Source: Oxytricha trifallax
Lineage: Eukaryota; Ciliophora; Spirotrichea; Sporadotrichida; Oxytrichidae
Length of the DNA: 64,000 nucleotides
NCBI GenBank assembly: GCA_000711775.1
Contig: ARYC01018557.1
Location: forward strand, 1 to 64,000
Direction: 5' to 3'
Shown: positions 1 to 13,000 of the stretch, in pieces
Layout of the letters: the number at the start of each line of letters is the position of its first letter
Position numbering within the stretch: the first letter of the stretch is position 1
The notes under the pieces: model-generated
Database searches by the model: none
Told to the model about the DNA's origin: nothing
Seen by the model: the letters and a program-made list of their open reading frames with translations, nothing else
Program-made: the position numbers and the translations under genes

Positions 1-2851
1 CTGTTTCAATTAAAACGTAAAGTGCCCACTTATATCGCTTTATTTATTTCATTTTTTAAAATATAATGAATGTTATTTAATTTGCAAATTTATAATATAT
101 TTATATATATGACAGTTTTTGCATTTTAAATAATAAATAATATCGGATGTTTGTATTTTATCAATATTGATATTATGAAAATAAACAAATATTATTCGTT
201 ATTGTGAGGAAAAGATATATAATAATTTTTTAAGGGAAAACTCAAAACCCCCGCACCTACTATTTTCCTAAATCAAAATAGGGAACCCCAAAACCCCTGC
301 TCCTACAATTTTCTTCAAAGTCAACATCCTTTTTTTAGTTGCTAATCTTTTCATGATAAAGCTATACTGCCAACTGTTTATCTAAATTATTTATTGAAAA
401 CATTGTTTGAAAAATAAACTATATGTTAATTTCAGCTTGTATGATTGATGGGTATAAATTCATCAAATTAAAATAAAAGAACTTTTAATTTTAATCTGGA
501 TTTAAATGATTAACAATGGCATGACGACTAATAAGATACCATTTTAAAAAAAATAAATTTATTAAAATTACTAATGAAAAATTGAAAGATAATTTGTAAA
601 GACTGCACTATATCTCCGCTCCTACTTATTTTCGGCTCACAAAAAGAACTGCCTTTTGTAGAGCAGCACTTAAAACATAGATTGGTTTAATCCCATGCTT
701 TTTGAGTTACGATAAGATGGTATAAAACATGGACATGGAATGTGTAAAAGAACTTACCTTTTAAGAAATATAATTATAAATAAAGCCATAACTAACCATC
801 ATAAAATAACTAAAATTCTTCACAGCTGCCAACTAGGCTAAGGTTATGTGTGACCATCACATCTTCGATGTTTATAGATTTTAATAACACAAGGAATCTC
901 ATTTTCCTTAATGAAATATATATTATTAAATCATAATTAGTGTTCAATTAGTTTAAATATAATTTATAACTATGTTCAAAAGCTATACAAAGATGAATTG
1001 CAAAAATCAACTACTATATCGATAGCGCAGAAGTCTAAATTATTCTAAGGTTGATAAAAGTCACATTTGTAATTCACTCTCGACTTTAAAAATTTCGTGA
1101 AGTTTACTTACATTTATACTCGTTAAAAAACAATAAAATATAGTAACGATTGGTGTTTAAAAAGAAAGAAAAAACCTTTGAGAGAATTAGCCTACTTAAA
1201 ATATTAAGTAGTTTCCAGGGTCCGCCACGTGAGGCTTCTCTCAAGACCCCACCCCCACCCAACCCCAAAACCCCAATATATAATAATAATAATAATAAAT
1301 AAAAAAAGAGTAATAAAAACCTAGGCCGAACTTTTTAAATTTTTTAATCAATTAAATTGAGGATTAGCTGTGAGAATAGTTGATGACTTGTTTGTTCGTT
1401 TTCTTTTTCTCTTGTCTCCCCCGTGGGTCCCCATCCGTTGCCATTCCATAATTTCGACTCGAACCAGGATGGCCTGGTCCTTATCTCCCCACATCATCTT
1501 GCACATGATCTTCAGTTCCTCAATCAAGTCATCCTTGGTATTTATTCTCACAGCTAACCCCCAGCTTAATAGCCACCATTAGCCTTGATGGTCGCCCATC
1601 AAGGCCACTTCATGCCTCATATCGTTTGCTCTGTTAGCCAAGCTGTGGTAGTCAAGAGAGATAGAGAGACGTAAGTGACCACCCTTAAATTCGTTCTCCA
1701 AGAATGACGTGATGTCATACTCTTCGAACTCAGCCCCATAGAGTCTCCACTTACATTTGTCCCCCCCTCTCTCTTGACTACGGTCCCATGACAACCGAGG
1801 TATAGGAAGCCAACCCACCGGCAAACCTATTTCTCGGTATAACTAGATATTAACCAACCCTGTGTCCATCGCACCTATAGCTTGCTCTTAAGATATGAAT
1901 CCCTGCCTGCGTGACGATTTGATGGATGCTAATCGTTGCCAAGCTTGAACCTCCAGGACTTTGCACCCTTGATTGTTTTAAACACCATTGCCTGGAACTA
2001 GGTGAAGCTTGATTCGTAAAAGCAACCTCCCTCCCCTCCTTCTGGAACAAATGCCCCAGATTGTCCGTACACATGGAATTCTGGTCCTCCAGCCCCTGCC
2101 CATACACCACGGCGGGCTGTCTATCCTCGAAATTGGTGGACTGATTCCTCAAGATTTCCTCCTAATTAGCCTTTTCCACTCTTTTGAGGTCCTTCCTTCT
2201 TTGTTTGCTGGCCTTTAGTTAGCATTGCCGTCACACCAATTTTTTATTTATATTTAATAATGAAAATGTTTTTTTTTTATACCCCATTCAAGAATGCACT
2301 AAAATTAAATTGACAGGGCAACTGCCCTATTTTCGTATTTTTAAAATAAAATTTGCGATAATTTCTAGTGTTGTAAATACTCTAAAGAAACATCCATAGT
2401 GAGCTCTGGGGGTAACTTCATCCTCATCTTCATCATCATCTATCCCCGCCTAGACTGGAACTCCAGTGTAGGGGGGACGAAGGGAAAATGAAATATAATA
2501 ATAAATTATTACATTCATAAAAAACCCTTCTAATAAAATTAAAATATATTTATAAAATTATTTAGAATTAATTTAAAAAATAAATTAGTTAAGTCTCACA
2601 TAATCCTATGATTTTTAAATGCCATGCTTGATAGTTTCGTATAAAATTGTTTAGAATTAATTTGAAAATATGGCAGACTAAAAAATATATAATTAATTTT
2701 AAATACAAAGCAAAAATATATTTTGTGATGGATTAATCGCTTTATATTTATTTTTTATTATTATGACAGATAAAAATTACAATAGTAATAAACTTGGGAG
2801 AATATTCATTAAATTATTATTATAATAAACAACATATTAATAAAAAATAAG
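1..2851. repeat. Tandem repeat unit, copy 1 (3.34-kb period)
   Basis: The sequence from base 1 reappears from 3344 with small differences and runs to about 2851 (partner end about 6789). The match covers an AT-rich left part with C4A4-like runs near 245-300, a middle part from 480, and a GC-richer part from about 1200 to 2480 that holds a long open frame on the minus strand. Copy 1 begins exactly at the window edge, as expected if an assembly or window starts inside a repeat. Similarity looks high, so the duplication is fairly recent. No terminal inverted repeats were seen, so the mechanism is unknown. Confidence 0.9.
1348..2230 (-). pseudogene. Unrecognised reading frame in repeat copy 1
   Basis: Read on the minus strand with TAA/TAG as glutamine, two long overlapping frames cover this stretch: one from about 2230 to a TGA at 1730, the other from about 1900 to a TGA at 1348. 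They look like one protein of roughly 280 residues with at least one frame break. The N-terminal half is charged and glutamine-rich. The C-terminal half is richer in Trp, Met and acidic residues and ends in a basic KRKRKR stretch. I recognise no domain. The same frame occurs in copy 2, and base composition is richer in GC than the flanks, so a mobile-element protein is more likely than a host gene. Confidence 0.45.
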
Positions 2852-3343
2852 AAATCTAATCTTAGTTCGACAAAAAAACAAGATAATTTATTATATGAAT
2901 TAGAAAAACAACAGCAATATAATAAAGGATAAAAATTATAAAGTTTATAATAACCATGAAATATTGAAATATAATTTAAATTCAAAGTACCACTGAAATC
3001 TCATGAATATGTTAATATTTATATATTTATTTAGATTAGACTTAAAATGAAAAATGAAAACTTAACAAAAGACAAATACTCTCTAGTGAGTGCTTTTCAT
3101 ATATTTAACAAATGAAGATTACTTTTTGCTTAATTTATCTAAAAACTCTAAATAAACTAACATTTTAATCTTTTTTAAAGCAAGTATTATTTGTATCCAC
3201 AAGATCATGTCAAATATTGAATTTAGGGATATTCAAATTTCTATTGCATATAAACTATAGTTATTATTATTCATGTTTTTTCGATAAAAAACAAATTATT
3301 TTTGAATTAAAATTAATTCAAGAAAAACAAAATCAATAACTCA
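2852..3343. other. AT-rich spacer between the repeat copies
   Basis: This stretch is very AT-rich, has no open frame that looks coding under the ciliate code, and has no counterpart after copy 2. I see nothing else in it. Confidence 0.6.
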
Positions 3344-3510
3344 CTGTTTCAATTAAAACGTAAAGTGCCCACTTATAACGCTTTATTTATTTCTTTTTCA
3401 TATAAATAATTAATGTTTTATAATTTCTAAATATATAATATTAGACAGTTTTTCAATTTTTAATTAGAAATGATTCATGATGTTTTGTATTATTATTATT
3501 ATCATTATTA

Positions 3511-3543
<33 letters not shown>

Positions 3544-3826
3544 GTATTCGTATCTGTGAGTAAAAGAAGTATAAAATAATTAAATAAATAATTTTTTTTT
3601 AGGAAACCCCCGAACCTCTATTTTCTAAATCCAAATAGAGAAACCCAAAACCCCCGCACCTGACTATTTTTCTAAATCAAAATCCTTTTTTAGTAGTTAT
3701 CTTTTCATGATGAAGCTATACTGTCAACGCATTTATCAATATTATTTATTGAAAGACAGTGTTTGAAAATAACTATGATATTAATTTGAGCTTCTATGAT
3801 TCATGGGTAATAAATTCATTCAAATT

Positions 3827-4389
3827 TGTGAATAGTGAATAGTGAAATATGAATAGTGAATAGTGAATAGTTTAAGTTAAATTAATAACGAGATATTCTG
3901 GGTCATAACATGACCCAATATTTGCATCCTTGGGTCATGACGTTGTTGGTGTGAATGACGTGGCACATAACCTTGAGCCCACAAAAAACCAAAAAACCTC
4001 AAGAGAGTAAAAACTGTGGAAAAAGACTAGCAATTGCTCGGCTCCTCTGTGCTCCTGACGTCCGCCACTCATCACTGTGTGGAATGCAGTCCCACTTCTT
4101 CCCCCTGCCTGCCTCCCTTCTTGCCAGCCTTGGTAGACTGTATCCACCCTGCCAACTAACGCCGTAATGGCAGGGAAATCGGCTCTCTAGAGCTCTCTCC
4201 ATGAGCGATTGAACCCCGCTAGCTCGTTGTTATTTGCAGGTAGGTCTCTTGGCGCTTTCATCTCCTGCATGAGACAATATTAGACTTATATGGTTCGGAT
4301 TACCAAACCAAAAGAATCCTTAATAGAAAGCAACACATATGGGATCCACGGTCACCTGAAGGTACTCCCTATTTAGTATCTTTTTAATT
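3827..4389 (-). mobile_element. GC-rich SINE-like insertion (island a)
   Basis: This GC-rich segment interrupts repeat copy 2 at a site that is empty in copy 1, which directly shows an insertion. Imperfect direct repeats flank it (about 3809-3826 and 4390-4406). On the minus strand it ends in a simple repeat, copies of ACTATTC, as SINE tails often do. It contains a pol III B-box-like GGGGTTCAATCGC (minus strand, near 4210) and shares GCGGGGTTCAAT and TGCCACGTCA with island c. No protein frame looks real. A SINE is the best guess; a short LINE 3' end is possible. Confidence 0.55.
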
Positions 4390-5286
4390 TAATAATTTCA
4401 TAATATTAAATAAAAGAACTTTTAATTTTAATCTGGATTTAAATGATTAACAATGGCATGACGACTAATAAGATACCATTTTAAAAAAAATAAATTTATT
4501 AAAATTACTAATGAAAAATTGAAAGATAATTTGTAAAGACTGCACTATATCTCCGCTCCTACTTATTTTCGGCTCACAAAAAGAACTGCCTTTTGTAGAG
4601 CAGCACTTAAAACATAGATTGGTTTAATCCCATGCTTTTTGAGTTACGATAAGATGGTATAAAACATGGACATGGAATGTGTAAAAGAACTTACCTTTTA
4701 AGAAATATAATTATAAATAAAGCCATAACTAACCATCATAAAATAACTAAAATTCTTCACAGCTGCCAACTAGGCTAAGGTTATGTGTGACCATCACATC
4801 TTCGATGTTTATAGATTTTAATAACACAAGGAATCTCATTTTCCTTAATGAAATATATATTATTAAATCATAACTAGTGTTCAATTTGTTTAAATATAAT
4901 TTATAACTATGTTCAAAAGCTATACAAAGATGAATTGCAAAAATCAACTACTATATCGATAGCGCAGAAGTCTAAATTATTCTAAGGTTGATAAAAGTCA
5001 CATTTGTAATTCACTCTCGACTTTAAAAATTTCGTGAAGTTTACTTACATTTATACTCGTTAAAAAACAAAAAAATATGGTAACGATTGGTGTTTAAAAA
5101 GAAAGAAAAGACCTTTGAGAGAATTAGCCTACTTAAAATATTAAGTAGTTTCCAGGGTCCGCCACGTGGAGGCTTCTCTCAAGACCCCACCCTCACCCAA
5201 CCCCAAAACCCCATTATATAATAATAATAATAATAATAAATAAAAAAAGAGAGAAATAAAAACCTAGGCCGAACTTTTTAAATTTT

Positions 5287-6161
5287 TTAATCAATTAAAT
5301 TAAGGATTAGCTGTGAGAATAGTTGATGACTTGTTTGTTCGTTTTCTTTTTCTCTTGTCTCCCCGTGGGTCCCCATCCGTTGCCATTGCATAATTTCGAC
5401 TCGAACCAGGATGGCCTGGTCCTTATCTCCCCACATCATCTTGCACATGATCTTCAGTTCCTCAATCAAGTCATCCTTGGTGTTTATTCTCACAGCTAAC
5501 CCCCAGCTTATTAGCCACCATTAGCCTTGATGGTCGCCCATCAAGGCCACTTCATGCCTCATATCGTTTGCTCTGTTAGCCAAGCTGTGGTAATCAAGAG
5601 AGATAGAGAGACGTAAGTGACCACCCTTAAATTCGTTCTCCAAGAATGACGTGATGTCATACTCTTCGAACTCAGCCCCATAAGTCTCCACTTACATTTG
5701 TCCCCCCCTCTCTCTTGACTACGGTCCCATGACAACCGAGGTATAGGAAGCCAACCCACCGGCAAACCTATTTCCGGTATAACTAGATATTAACCAACCC
5801 TGTGTCCATCGCACCTATAGCTTGCTCTTAAGATATGAATCCCTGCCTGCGTGACGATTTGATGGATGCTAATCGTTGCAAAGCTTGAACCACCAGACTT
5901 TGCACCCTTGATTGTTTTAAACACCATTGCCTGGAACTAGGTGAAGCTTGATTCGTAAAAGCAACCTCCCTCCCCTCCTTCTGGAACAAATGCCCCAGAT
6001 GGTCAGTACACATGGAATTCTGGTCCTCCAGCCCCTGCCCATACACCACGGCGGGCTGTCTATCCTCGAAATTGGTGGACTGATTCCTCAAGATTTCCTC
6101 CTAATTAGCCTTTTCCACTCTTTTGAGGTCCTTCCTTCTTTGTTTGCTGGCCTTTAGTTAG
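5287..6161 (-). pseudogene. Unrecognised reading frame in repeat copy 2
   Basis: Counterpart of the frame at 1348-2230. The same protein-like segments are found on the minus strand, but the breaks fall at different places from those in copy 1, and the 3' end reads differently. Function unknown. Independent breaks in the two copies argue that neither is under strong selection, unless they are assembly indels. Confidence 0.4.
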
Positions 6162-6789
6162 CATTGCCGTCACACCACATTTTTTATTTATATTTAAAAA
6201 TGAAAATGTTTTTTTTTTATACCCCATTCAAGAATGCACTAAATTAAATTGACAGGGTAACTGCCCTATTTTCGTATTTTTAAAATAAAATTTGCGATAA
6301 TTTCTAGTGTTGTAAATACTCTAAAGAGACATCCGTAGTGAGCTCTGGGGGGTAACTTCATCCTCATCTTCATCATCATCATCTATCCCCGCCTATACTG
6401 GAATTCCAGTGTAGGGGGGACGAAGGGAAAATGAAATATAATAATAAATTATTACATTCATAAAAAACCCTTCTAATAAAATTAAAATATATTTATAAAA
6501 TTATTAGAATTAATTTAAAAAATAAATTAGTTAAGTCTCACATAATCCTATGATTTTTAAATGCCATGCTTGATAGTTTCGTATAAAATTGTTTAGAATT
6601 AATTTGAAAATATGGCAGACTAAAAAATATATAATTAATTTTAAATACAAAGCAACAATATATTTTGTGATGGATTAATCGCTTTATATTTATTTTTTAT
6701 TATTATGACAGATAAAAATTAAAATAGTAATAAACTTGGGAGAATATTCATTCAAAAATTATTATAATAAACAACATATTAATAAAAAA

Positions 6790-7250
6790 TAAATAATTAA
6801 ATACTTTACTGCCGCACAATTATAAAAAAAAGTATGCATAAATTATATAGTCAAATGTTAGTTATTTTTTAATGCAGTTGAAAAATGGAGCGATGTTTTA
6901 AGGTGTTTATATTTATATTCAGGGCAATTGAAACCTTGTTGAAGTGAAGGATTTTACAAAACAAATAAGTGAAATAGAGAGATGATGGTCATTGATACTT
7001 TATTTAGTACCTCTGCTACCCCAATTCAATCGACTTATTCTCTTTAAATCGTATAGCTGGAGAAAAAATTAGCAATATTAAATTAATTTTTTAATATTAG
7101 TCGTCTATTTGGTTTATTTGTTGAGAAATGTTTATCTGGAAGGAAAAAAGACATAAGAAAGAGAGACTTAAATTAAAATATATTGGCATTAAGTTTTAGG
7201 GCAATTAAACTAACTAAGTAAAGTCAAACTCATGAGACCGTTCAACTCGT
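6790..7250. other. AT-rich intergenic region
   Basis: Unique AT-rich sequence between the tandem repeat and the RACK1-like gene. It should contain the 3' flank of the RACK1-like gene, which ends at 7251 on the minus strand. No coding frame or repeat was recognised. Confidence 0.6.
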
Positions 7251-8282
7251 TCAACCACTTTTCTTGGCAGCGATTTCGTAGACTCTAATGTAGCTGTAAT
7301 TTAAAAATGGCGCAGAGAATGTTTCCACTCTTGTTCCATGCCAAACTGGTGCAGGCAACCGAGGCAGTTTGGTTTTCTCTGTCAGCATCAATTGGAACAG
7401 CCTTGAAGTCAACGATGAACTCCTTGGTTGGGAGATCACAGACCTTGATACCGTGATCGGTACCGAGAACGGGCCACAGTAATTCTTTTGTGCGAAGAGG
7501 ACGCATTTGATGGCGCAGTCAACTTCCTTTTGTCCGAGGAATTTACCTTCAACTAGATTCCAGATCATGGCAAGACCGTCTTTACCACCTGAGGCCAAGT
7601 AAGAGGCGTTGGGGGGCCATGTCCAAGAGTTAATTTAAGATTTGTGGCCGACGAAGGTGTGCTTGAGGGTCATAATTTGGTTGTCCCAAACCTTGATTGT
7701 CTTATCAATTGAAGCTGAGACAACGATTGGTGTCTTAATATCTTGGTAGAATCTAACACAGGAGACCCAGTTGGTGTGAGCGTTTTGCTCAAAGGTGAAT
7801 TTGTACTCTCTAACGGTTGTTCCAGATCTTAAGGTTTCTGTTAATACCATAATTGCATGAAATCTAAAATAAATATACCACCACTGGCGATTTTTTTGTT
7901 GTCAGGGGAGAAAGCAACAGCAAGTAACGAATCTATTGATGGTGCATCACATTCTGAGATCCCATAGTCTGAGGGTACCGTCCCACGAATCAGTAAAACA
8001 ATATCTGCTGTCTTGTGAAAGAGTCAAATCACTGACGAAGTGACCATGTCCTTAAATTCAAAAATTAATTCCTTGGTCAACAAAATTTAAGATGAAGATT
8101 ACCCTTTAAGACCTTCTTTGGTACACCCCATTCTTTGTCTGATTCAGCTTGATCCTTATTTTGGACGATTTCCCAGATCATGATGCTATTATCTCTTGAA
8201 CCTGAAATGAGGAACTCTTTGGTTTAATCTCCTTCGTTGGCTTTACCGACTTTCATGCATGTAAACCAACCGTTGTGGCCTA

Positions 8283-9580
8283 TGAAAACATGCATTTAGA
8301 AAAATTTGTAAAATCGGCCATTATAAGAATTTTAAATATTCAAGTTACTTAAAACCGAGATATATAATATTTATCATACATAGTTATAATTAATATTTTA
8401 AAAATCATAAAATATAGAGTCTTAATCTCTAAGAAAATATTCTTATCTTTTAAATGTTACTTTATATCTATTATTAATCTGAAATGTTAGTATTACTAAA
8501 ATCAAACTTGTACATTCATAATTTCTGCATTGTTTGCTATTAAATTATTTGTGAAGTTAATAAGGTTGAAATTAATTTAATTTAATTTATATATTTTTGG
8601 CGAGCTACCGTGAAAAAACAGAACGTGGTAGCTCGCCATTTAAATTATTATTATTAATTAAAAATGACTTTAATATGCTTTTCTATTATTAACTAAATAA
8701 TTATGTATAATAATTTCATCTTTTCATTCCTAATCAATAATTTAATATTAATATTTTAAGAATGATCATTAAGTTGTGAGTGGTTTATATTTTTTATAGA
8801 AAACATGAGTATTTATAACAAAGCATAATATTGGATTTTAAAATGTTCAAATAGAACTTCTATAGTTTAAAGATAAATAATTATTTAATAATATTAGTTA
8901 ATTATCCATTTAAAATAAAGAGTTTTAAAATCAATATAATTTTATTGGCTAGAGTTAAAAATATACAATTAATTTTTTATACTTGGAATTATAGAAGTTC
9001 TATTTGAACATTTTAAAATCCAATATTATGCTTTGTTATAAATACTCATGTTTTCTATAAAAAATATAAACCACTCACAACTTAATGATCATTCTTAAAA
9101 TATTAATATTAAATTATTGATTAGGAATGAAAAGATGAAATTATTATACATAATTATTTAGTTAATAATAGAAAAGCATATTAAAGTCATTTTTAATTAA
9201 TAATAATAATTTAAATGGCGAGCTACCACGTTCTGTTTTTTCACGGTAGCTCGCCAAAAATATAAAAATAAAAATAAATATAATTTCAACCATATTAACT
9301 TCACAAATAACTTAATAGCAAACAATGCAGAAATTATGAATGTACAAGTTTGATTTTAGTAATACTAACATTTCAGATTAATAATAGATATAAAGCAACA
9401 ACTAAAAGATAAGAATATTTTCTTAGAGATTAAGACTCTATATTTTATGATGTTTAAAATATTAATTATAACTATGTATGATAAATATTATATATCTCGG
9501 TTTTAAGTAACTTGAATATTTAAAATTCTTATAATTGGCCGATTTTACAAATTTTTCTAAATTAGTCAACTTGATTTATA
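8283..9580. other. TA-pointer IES in the RACK1-like gene
   Basis: Joining the coding segments at a shared TA (8281-8282 and 9579-9580) gives GTLGHNGW in frame, the expected RACK1 N-terminus. The 1298-bp interval is therefore an IES with a TA pointer. It consists almost wholly of the inverted repeat at 8299-9558. TA is the usual target of Tc1/mariner elements, so this IES may be a fossil foldback transposon. Confidence 0.75.
8299..9558. repeat. 1.26-kb foldback inverted repeat
   Basis: Two arms of about 566 bp (8299-8864 and 8990-9558) are reverse complements of each other around a spacer of about 125 bp. Each arm holds a nested short palindrome with the stem GGCGAGCTACC near 8600 and 9230-9255. 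Arms match closely except for an AT-rich patch near 8560-8600. There is no coding potential. The structure is a MITE-like or foldback element. Confidence 0.9.
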
Positions 9581-9722
9581 AAGTACCTTTCAGGAAACCC
9601 TTGTAGTCAAGCTGATTTAAACACTACTGCTGTCCATATTTGTGCGAAGTACTTAGGTTGTATTTAATTAGTTATCAATTTAAAAAAAAAATATCACTAA
9701 TATTTCTATATAAACCATAAAA

Positions 9723-10001
9723 TTATCTATGAGTGATATTTAAAATGGGTAAACTTCTCAGTCTTAAAGAAAATTTCCCAAAATTACTTCCCTTATCACC
9801 CTTTTTTTTAATAAAAAATATATTACAAACTGACCTGCGGCGATTAGATATTTTCAAAAATACTAGGTTTTCTACTAAATAATATAATAAAAGATCTATA
9901 AACAATCCCCATTTATATATTTAATAAGTGGAATTTAAATGATTATAGTGAAAGTACTGATACCAATCGACTCCTCTCTAATTAACATATTATTTATAGT
10001 T
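9723..10001. other. AT-rich spacer between RACK1-like and dynein segments
   Basis: AT-rich sequence without a frame that resembles a protein family. It separates the N-terminal segment of the RACK1-like gene from the nearest dynein intermediate chain MDS. Confidence 0.5.
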
Positions 10002-13000
10002 AAATGAAAACTCTAGGATGATAGTGGTTCCATTTTACGGCGTAGACAGCTAAGTAATTACCTTCATAAGTCTCTAAGTATTGACCAGAGTATGCCTTAG
10101 AGCATAAATGAATTTTACCTTCTTCAGTCAATCCTCAAAAATACTTTAATTTATTAATTAAATTTATTTAATATCCCTTTTAAATATAATAGAATTAGAT
10201 CCCTTATTATTAATATTATTCCTACCTATATATTTTTCCATAATAAATAATATTAAGCTTTATACTTTATATGAACTTTATTTTTTGAAAAAATCAATTA
10301 TTGTCTTTGAGGTTAGTGAAATCTAAGAATCTAAGTTTTAGAAATACTGCGATTTAAAAAATTATATGAAATTCTTCCCTCTTTTTAAAATCTATTATTA
10401 TTTTATCTTTAATAAACTAAAATTAATGATTGAAAAACTGATAAATGGTGTTTGAGTACCAACTAAGAAGAGGTGGTCTTGGAATTTGTTGAAATCGAAG
10501 CACATACCACCAGCAAGTCCATAGAGGAAAGCCTCTTCTTATTCTCAACTAGTTCCTTATCTTAATCAATAACTAACTTGAGCTTGATAACTTCCTCAGG
10601 CTCGAGCTTGATCTTCATCAAGTTCCAGCTGGTAACTCTACCATCTGAAGATATTGTGTAGAAGCTGAGAAGCGTCTTCAGCTTACCATCTCACTTGCCA
10701 GACTGGATCAGTGTGCTTATTAGTTCTTACAGTTGACTGATAAATTGGCTTGCTGTTTCCCTTGAGTCTGATATCAAATACCATTCTGTCAATCATTAAA
10801 TTCAAAAGGCACTTGTGATATCTAGAATTTTAATAAGTATTGATAAAAATAAAAATATATTTCAATGTCGGGGGTTCTTTCTAAAAAAGAAATAAGCAGA
10901 TTTAATGTCGCTGACAAGTCTCTGGTATTTATTTTACTCTAGTAGAATATGTAAAATAGATTTCGCAAGTATACATGCAATTCAAAGCCAATTAAACCAT
11001 GACAAAGCTCAAGTAAATGCTTAAAAATATTGATTAGGGTACAATTACATTAAACTTTAAAACTAATTAATTATAGAAAAGAACGGTTATGTGAAGGAAG
11101 ATCTATTTTCCCAGCTTCTCTCCCTACATCGCATTGAACTTTCATAAGAAGCCAAGACTGTTTTTAATGCGAGTCACAAAAAGAAAGACAAGATTAAAAT
11201 TTTTTTAAAAAAATGAGTATTGTATTTACTATAGTTGTAACTACAAAGAAGCAATTACAATCAGAGGCATTGACTAAGAAACAGCAAGCATGAATGTTTA
11301 AAATTGGGTAGTTTGTAACAACAAAGACAATAAAGATGAAACACAGAGCAATATAGGATCCTTAAAATCCAGGGCTAAAAGCATGGTCTCACATAAAATT
11401 GGGCACGCTTTGACTCAATAAAGATTGTAGACTATTGATAAAATTTACAATATGGATACCATCTCAGTGTTGAATAAGGCCAAGGAAATCAGGGCAACTT
11501 CAATATATGGAGGGAAAAATGGTACGATAAAAGAAGAACCATATATTGAAAATCTAAAAACTCCATAAGTAAAGAAAGGAGATTATGATTAAAGTGGGTT
11601 CGTAAGAAAATCGTCTGTGGAATATCCACAATATTAAAATGGAAACACCTCTGATTACGATAAGTTTGTAAAGGAAGTTAGTCCAAGAAGGACTATTATT
11701 CAATAGAGTTCAGAGGGATCTAGGTGTAAACCCTGCTAAAAAGCAAGAATTACCAGCTTACATGAAACAACTAATGAGAGATAGAGATTAATCTTAGTAG
11801 ATCATATAGATTGTTCAAGAACTTTATTAAAAGGGTTTGATTCAAGATAAATGGCTTACTTAAAAATGGGATTTGTAAAGAAAGATTCTGCGAACACTGG
11901 TAAAATGAATTTAACTGACTTTAGATAAGTATTGAAAACAATATTAAAAAGTCTAACAGATGAAAGAGATAGTTATGAGACTATCATTTAATTTGTAAAG
12001 TTAGATGAAAGTAATTCAGACAATTCAGAAGTTATAACTGAAACTATCTCATTTTAGAAGCTAAATACATTGATTGAGGTTTATCAATTTTACCCAAATA
12101 ATTTTAAAGAAAGAAAAAAACCATTTATCAAGTATATACTAAGTTCTTAACGCTAATAGAGCAAGGATGAAATGAGGGTAAGAATTTTAGTATAAAATAT
12201 ATTTTATAGATTGGTTAAGTTGACAAAATTTCAGATTACTTAGGAAACTTGCTTGAATTTATATGGACAATGATATCTGAAAAATATGTAGCAGTTGCTC
12301 AAGCTTTCAGGTATTTTGACATTCAGAATGTAAGAATCTCAAAAAAAAGTTTAATATGTATGTAGCGAGGAAAAATATCCAAAAATGACTTTATGCAAGC
12401 AATTGAACATATGAAAATCAAAATAGCAAGTGATAATTTAACTAAAGTTTTTGACTATCTAGACACAAATAATGATGGTTTTATTGCATATAATGAGTTT
12501 TGCAGTTTATGTGAAGATAAGAGAAGAAATATAGATCCCTTTGATAAGTAAGATTCTTAAAAGTAGATATCTCTAAACTATGACAGCTAAAAAGAAAAAA
12601 TCTAATGACAAGAACAATCGAACAGGTAGGGTAAGATTAACTTGAAAGAATGTCAGTTGCAAGTTAAATGTACAAAGGTTTCAAAAGTAACAAACTTAAA
12701 AATGGTTTAAAGTTGCCAAAAGCAGTAAATTAAAATCACTCTTACGGTATTGGAACTTTGCCCTCTGGCAATATGAGCAAAATTATGACTCATGATTTTG
12801 ATAAGTAGTACATCTAAAATGTTCAAACTAAAGTTGAGGTAGAAAAAGAGAGGTATCAGTTAAGCAAGCTGCTTAAAAGAGGTCAACATACAAAAGCTAG
12901 TAAAATAAGATTAGAGTATCAGTAATATAAATTATTGAACAATACCACATTAGAGCCTAGAACATTTGGTTTGAATAAATCCATATTGATAATGAGAACA

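Larger units (their letters stand above)
3344..6789. repeat. Tandem repeat unit, copy 2, with insertion
   Basis: Direct repeat of bases 1-2851. It differs mainly by an ATT microsatellite at about 3490-3542 and by a GC-rich insert at about 3827-4389 that is absent from copy 1. After the insert, homology resumes at about 4407 and continues to about 6789, where the two flanks diverge. Small indels between copies change the reading frame of the carried ORF in different places, so the two copies have been diverging independently. Confidence 0.9.
7251..9660 (-). pseudogene. RACK1: RACK1-like WD40 protein, split and frame-broken
   Basis: WD40 scaffold of the small ribosomal subunit (receptor for activated C kinase 1, Gbeta-like/Cpc2). 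Visible on the minus strand: the N-terminal DYKGFLKGTL at about 9600, GHNGWFT and ISGSRDNSIMIWE near 8280-8180, GHFVSDL and [10 protein letters not shown] near 8030-7960, WVSCVRF with DKTIKVWD near 7770-7680, and ASGGKDG with C-terminal IRVYEIAAKK near 7590-7255. An intron with GT-AG ends fits 8051-8102. A TA-bounded IES separates the first segment from the second. The frame changes several times, there is an in-frame TGA near 7950, and residues between WD repeats 2 and 3 appear lost. It is either a decayed germline copy or a real gene with assembly indels; I lean slightly to decay. Confidence 0.75.

Noticed and set aside
1370-2218. Plus-strand open frames in the tandem repeat
   Set aside because: They are antisense to the longer minus-strand frames and are Leu/Ser/Pro-rich, as expected of shadows.
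3490-3545. CRISPR-like or functional tandem array
   Set aside because: It is a plain ATT microsatellite.
3935-4202. Standard-code open frames within GC-rich island a
   Set aside because: They overlap on both strands with no shared protein character; the island is better explained as a non-coding SINE-like insert.
9723-9905. Short minus-strand frame between RACK1 and dynein segments
   Set aside because: AT-driven composition, no similarity to neighbouring genes and no family motif.
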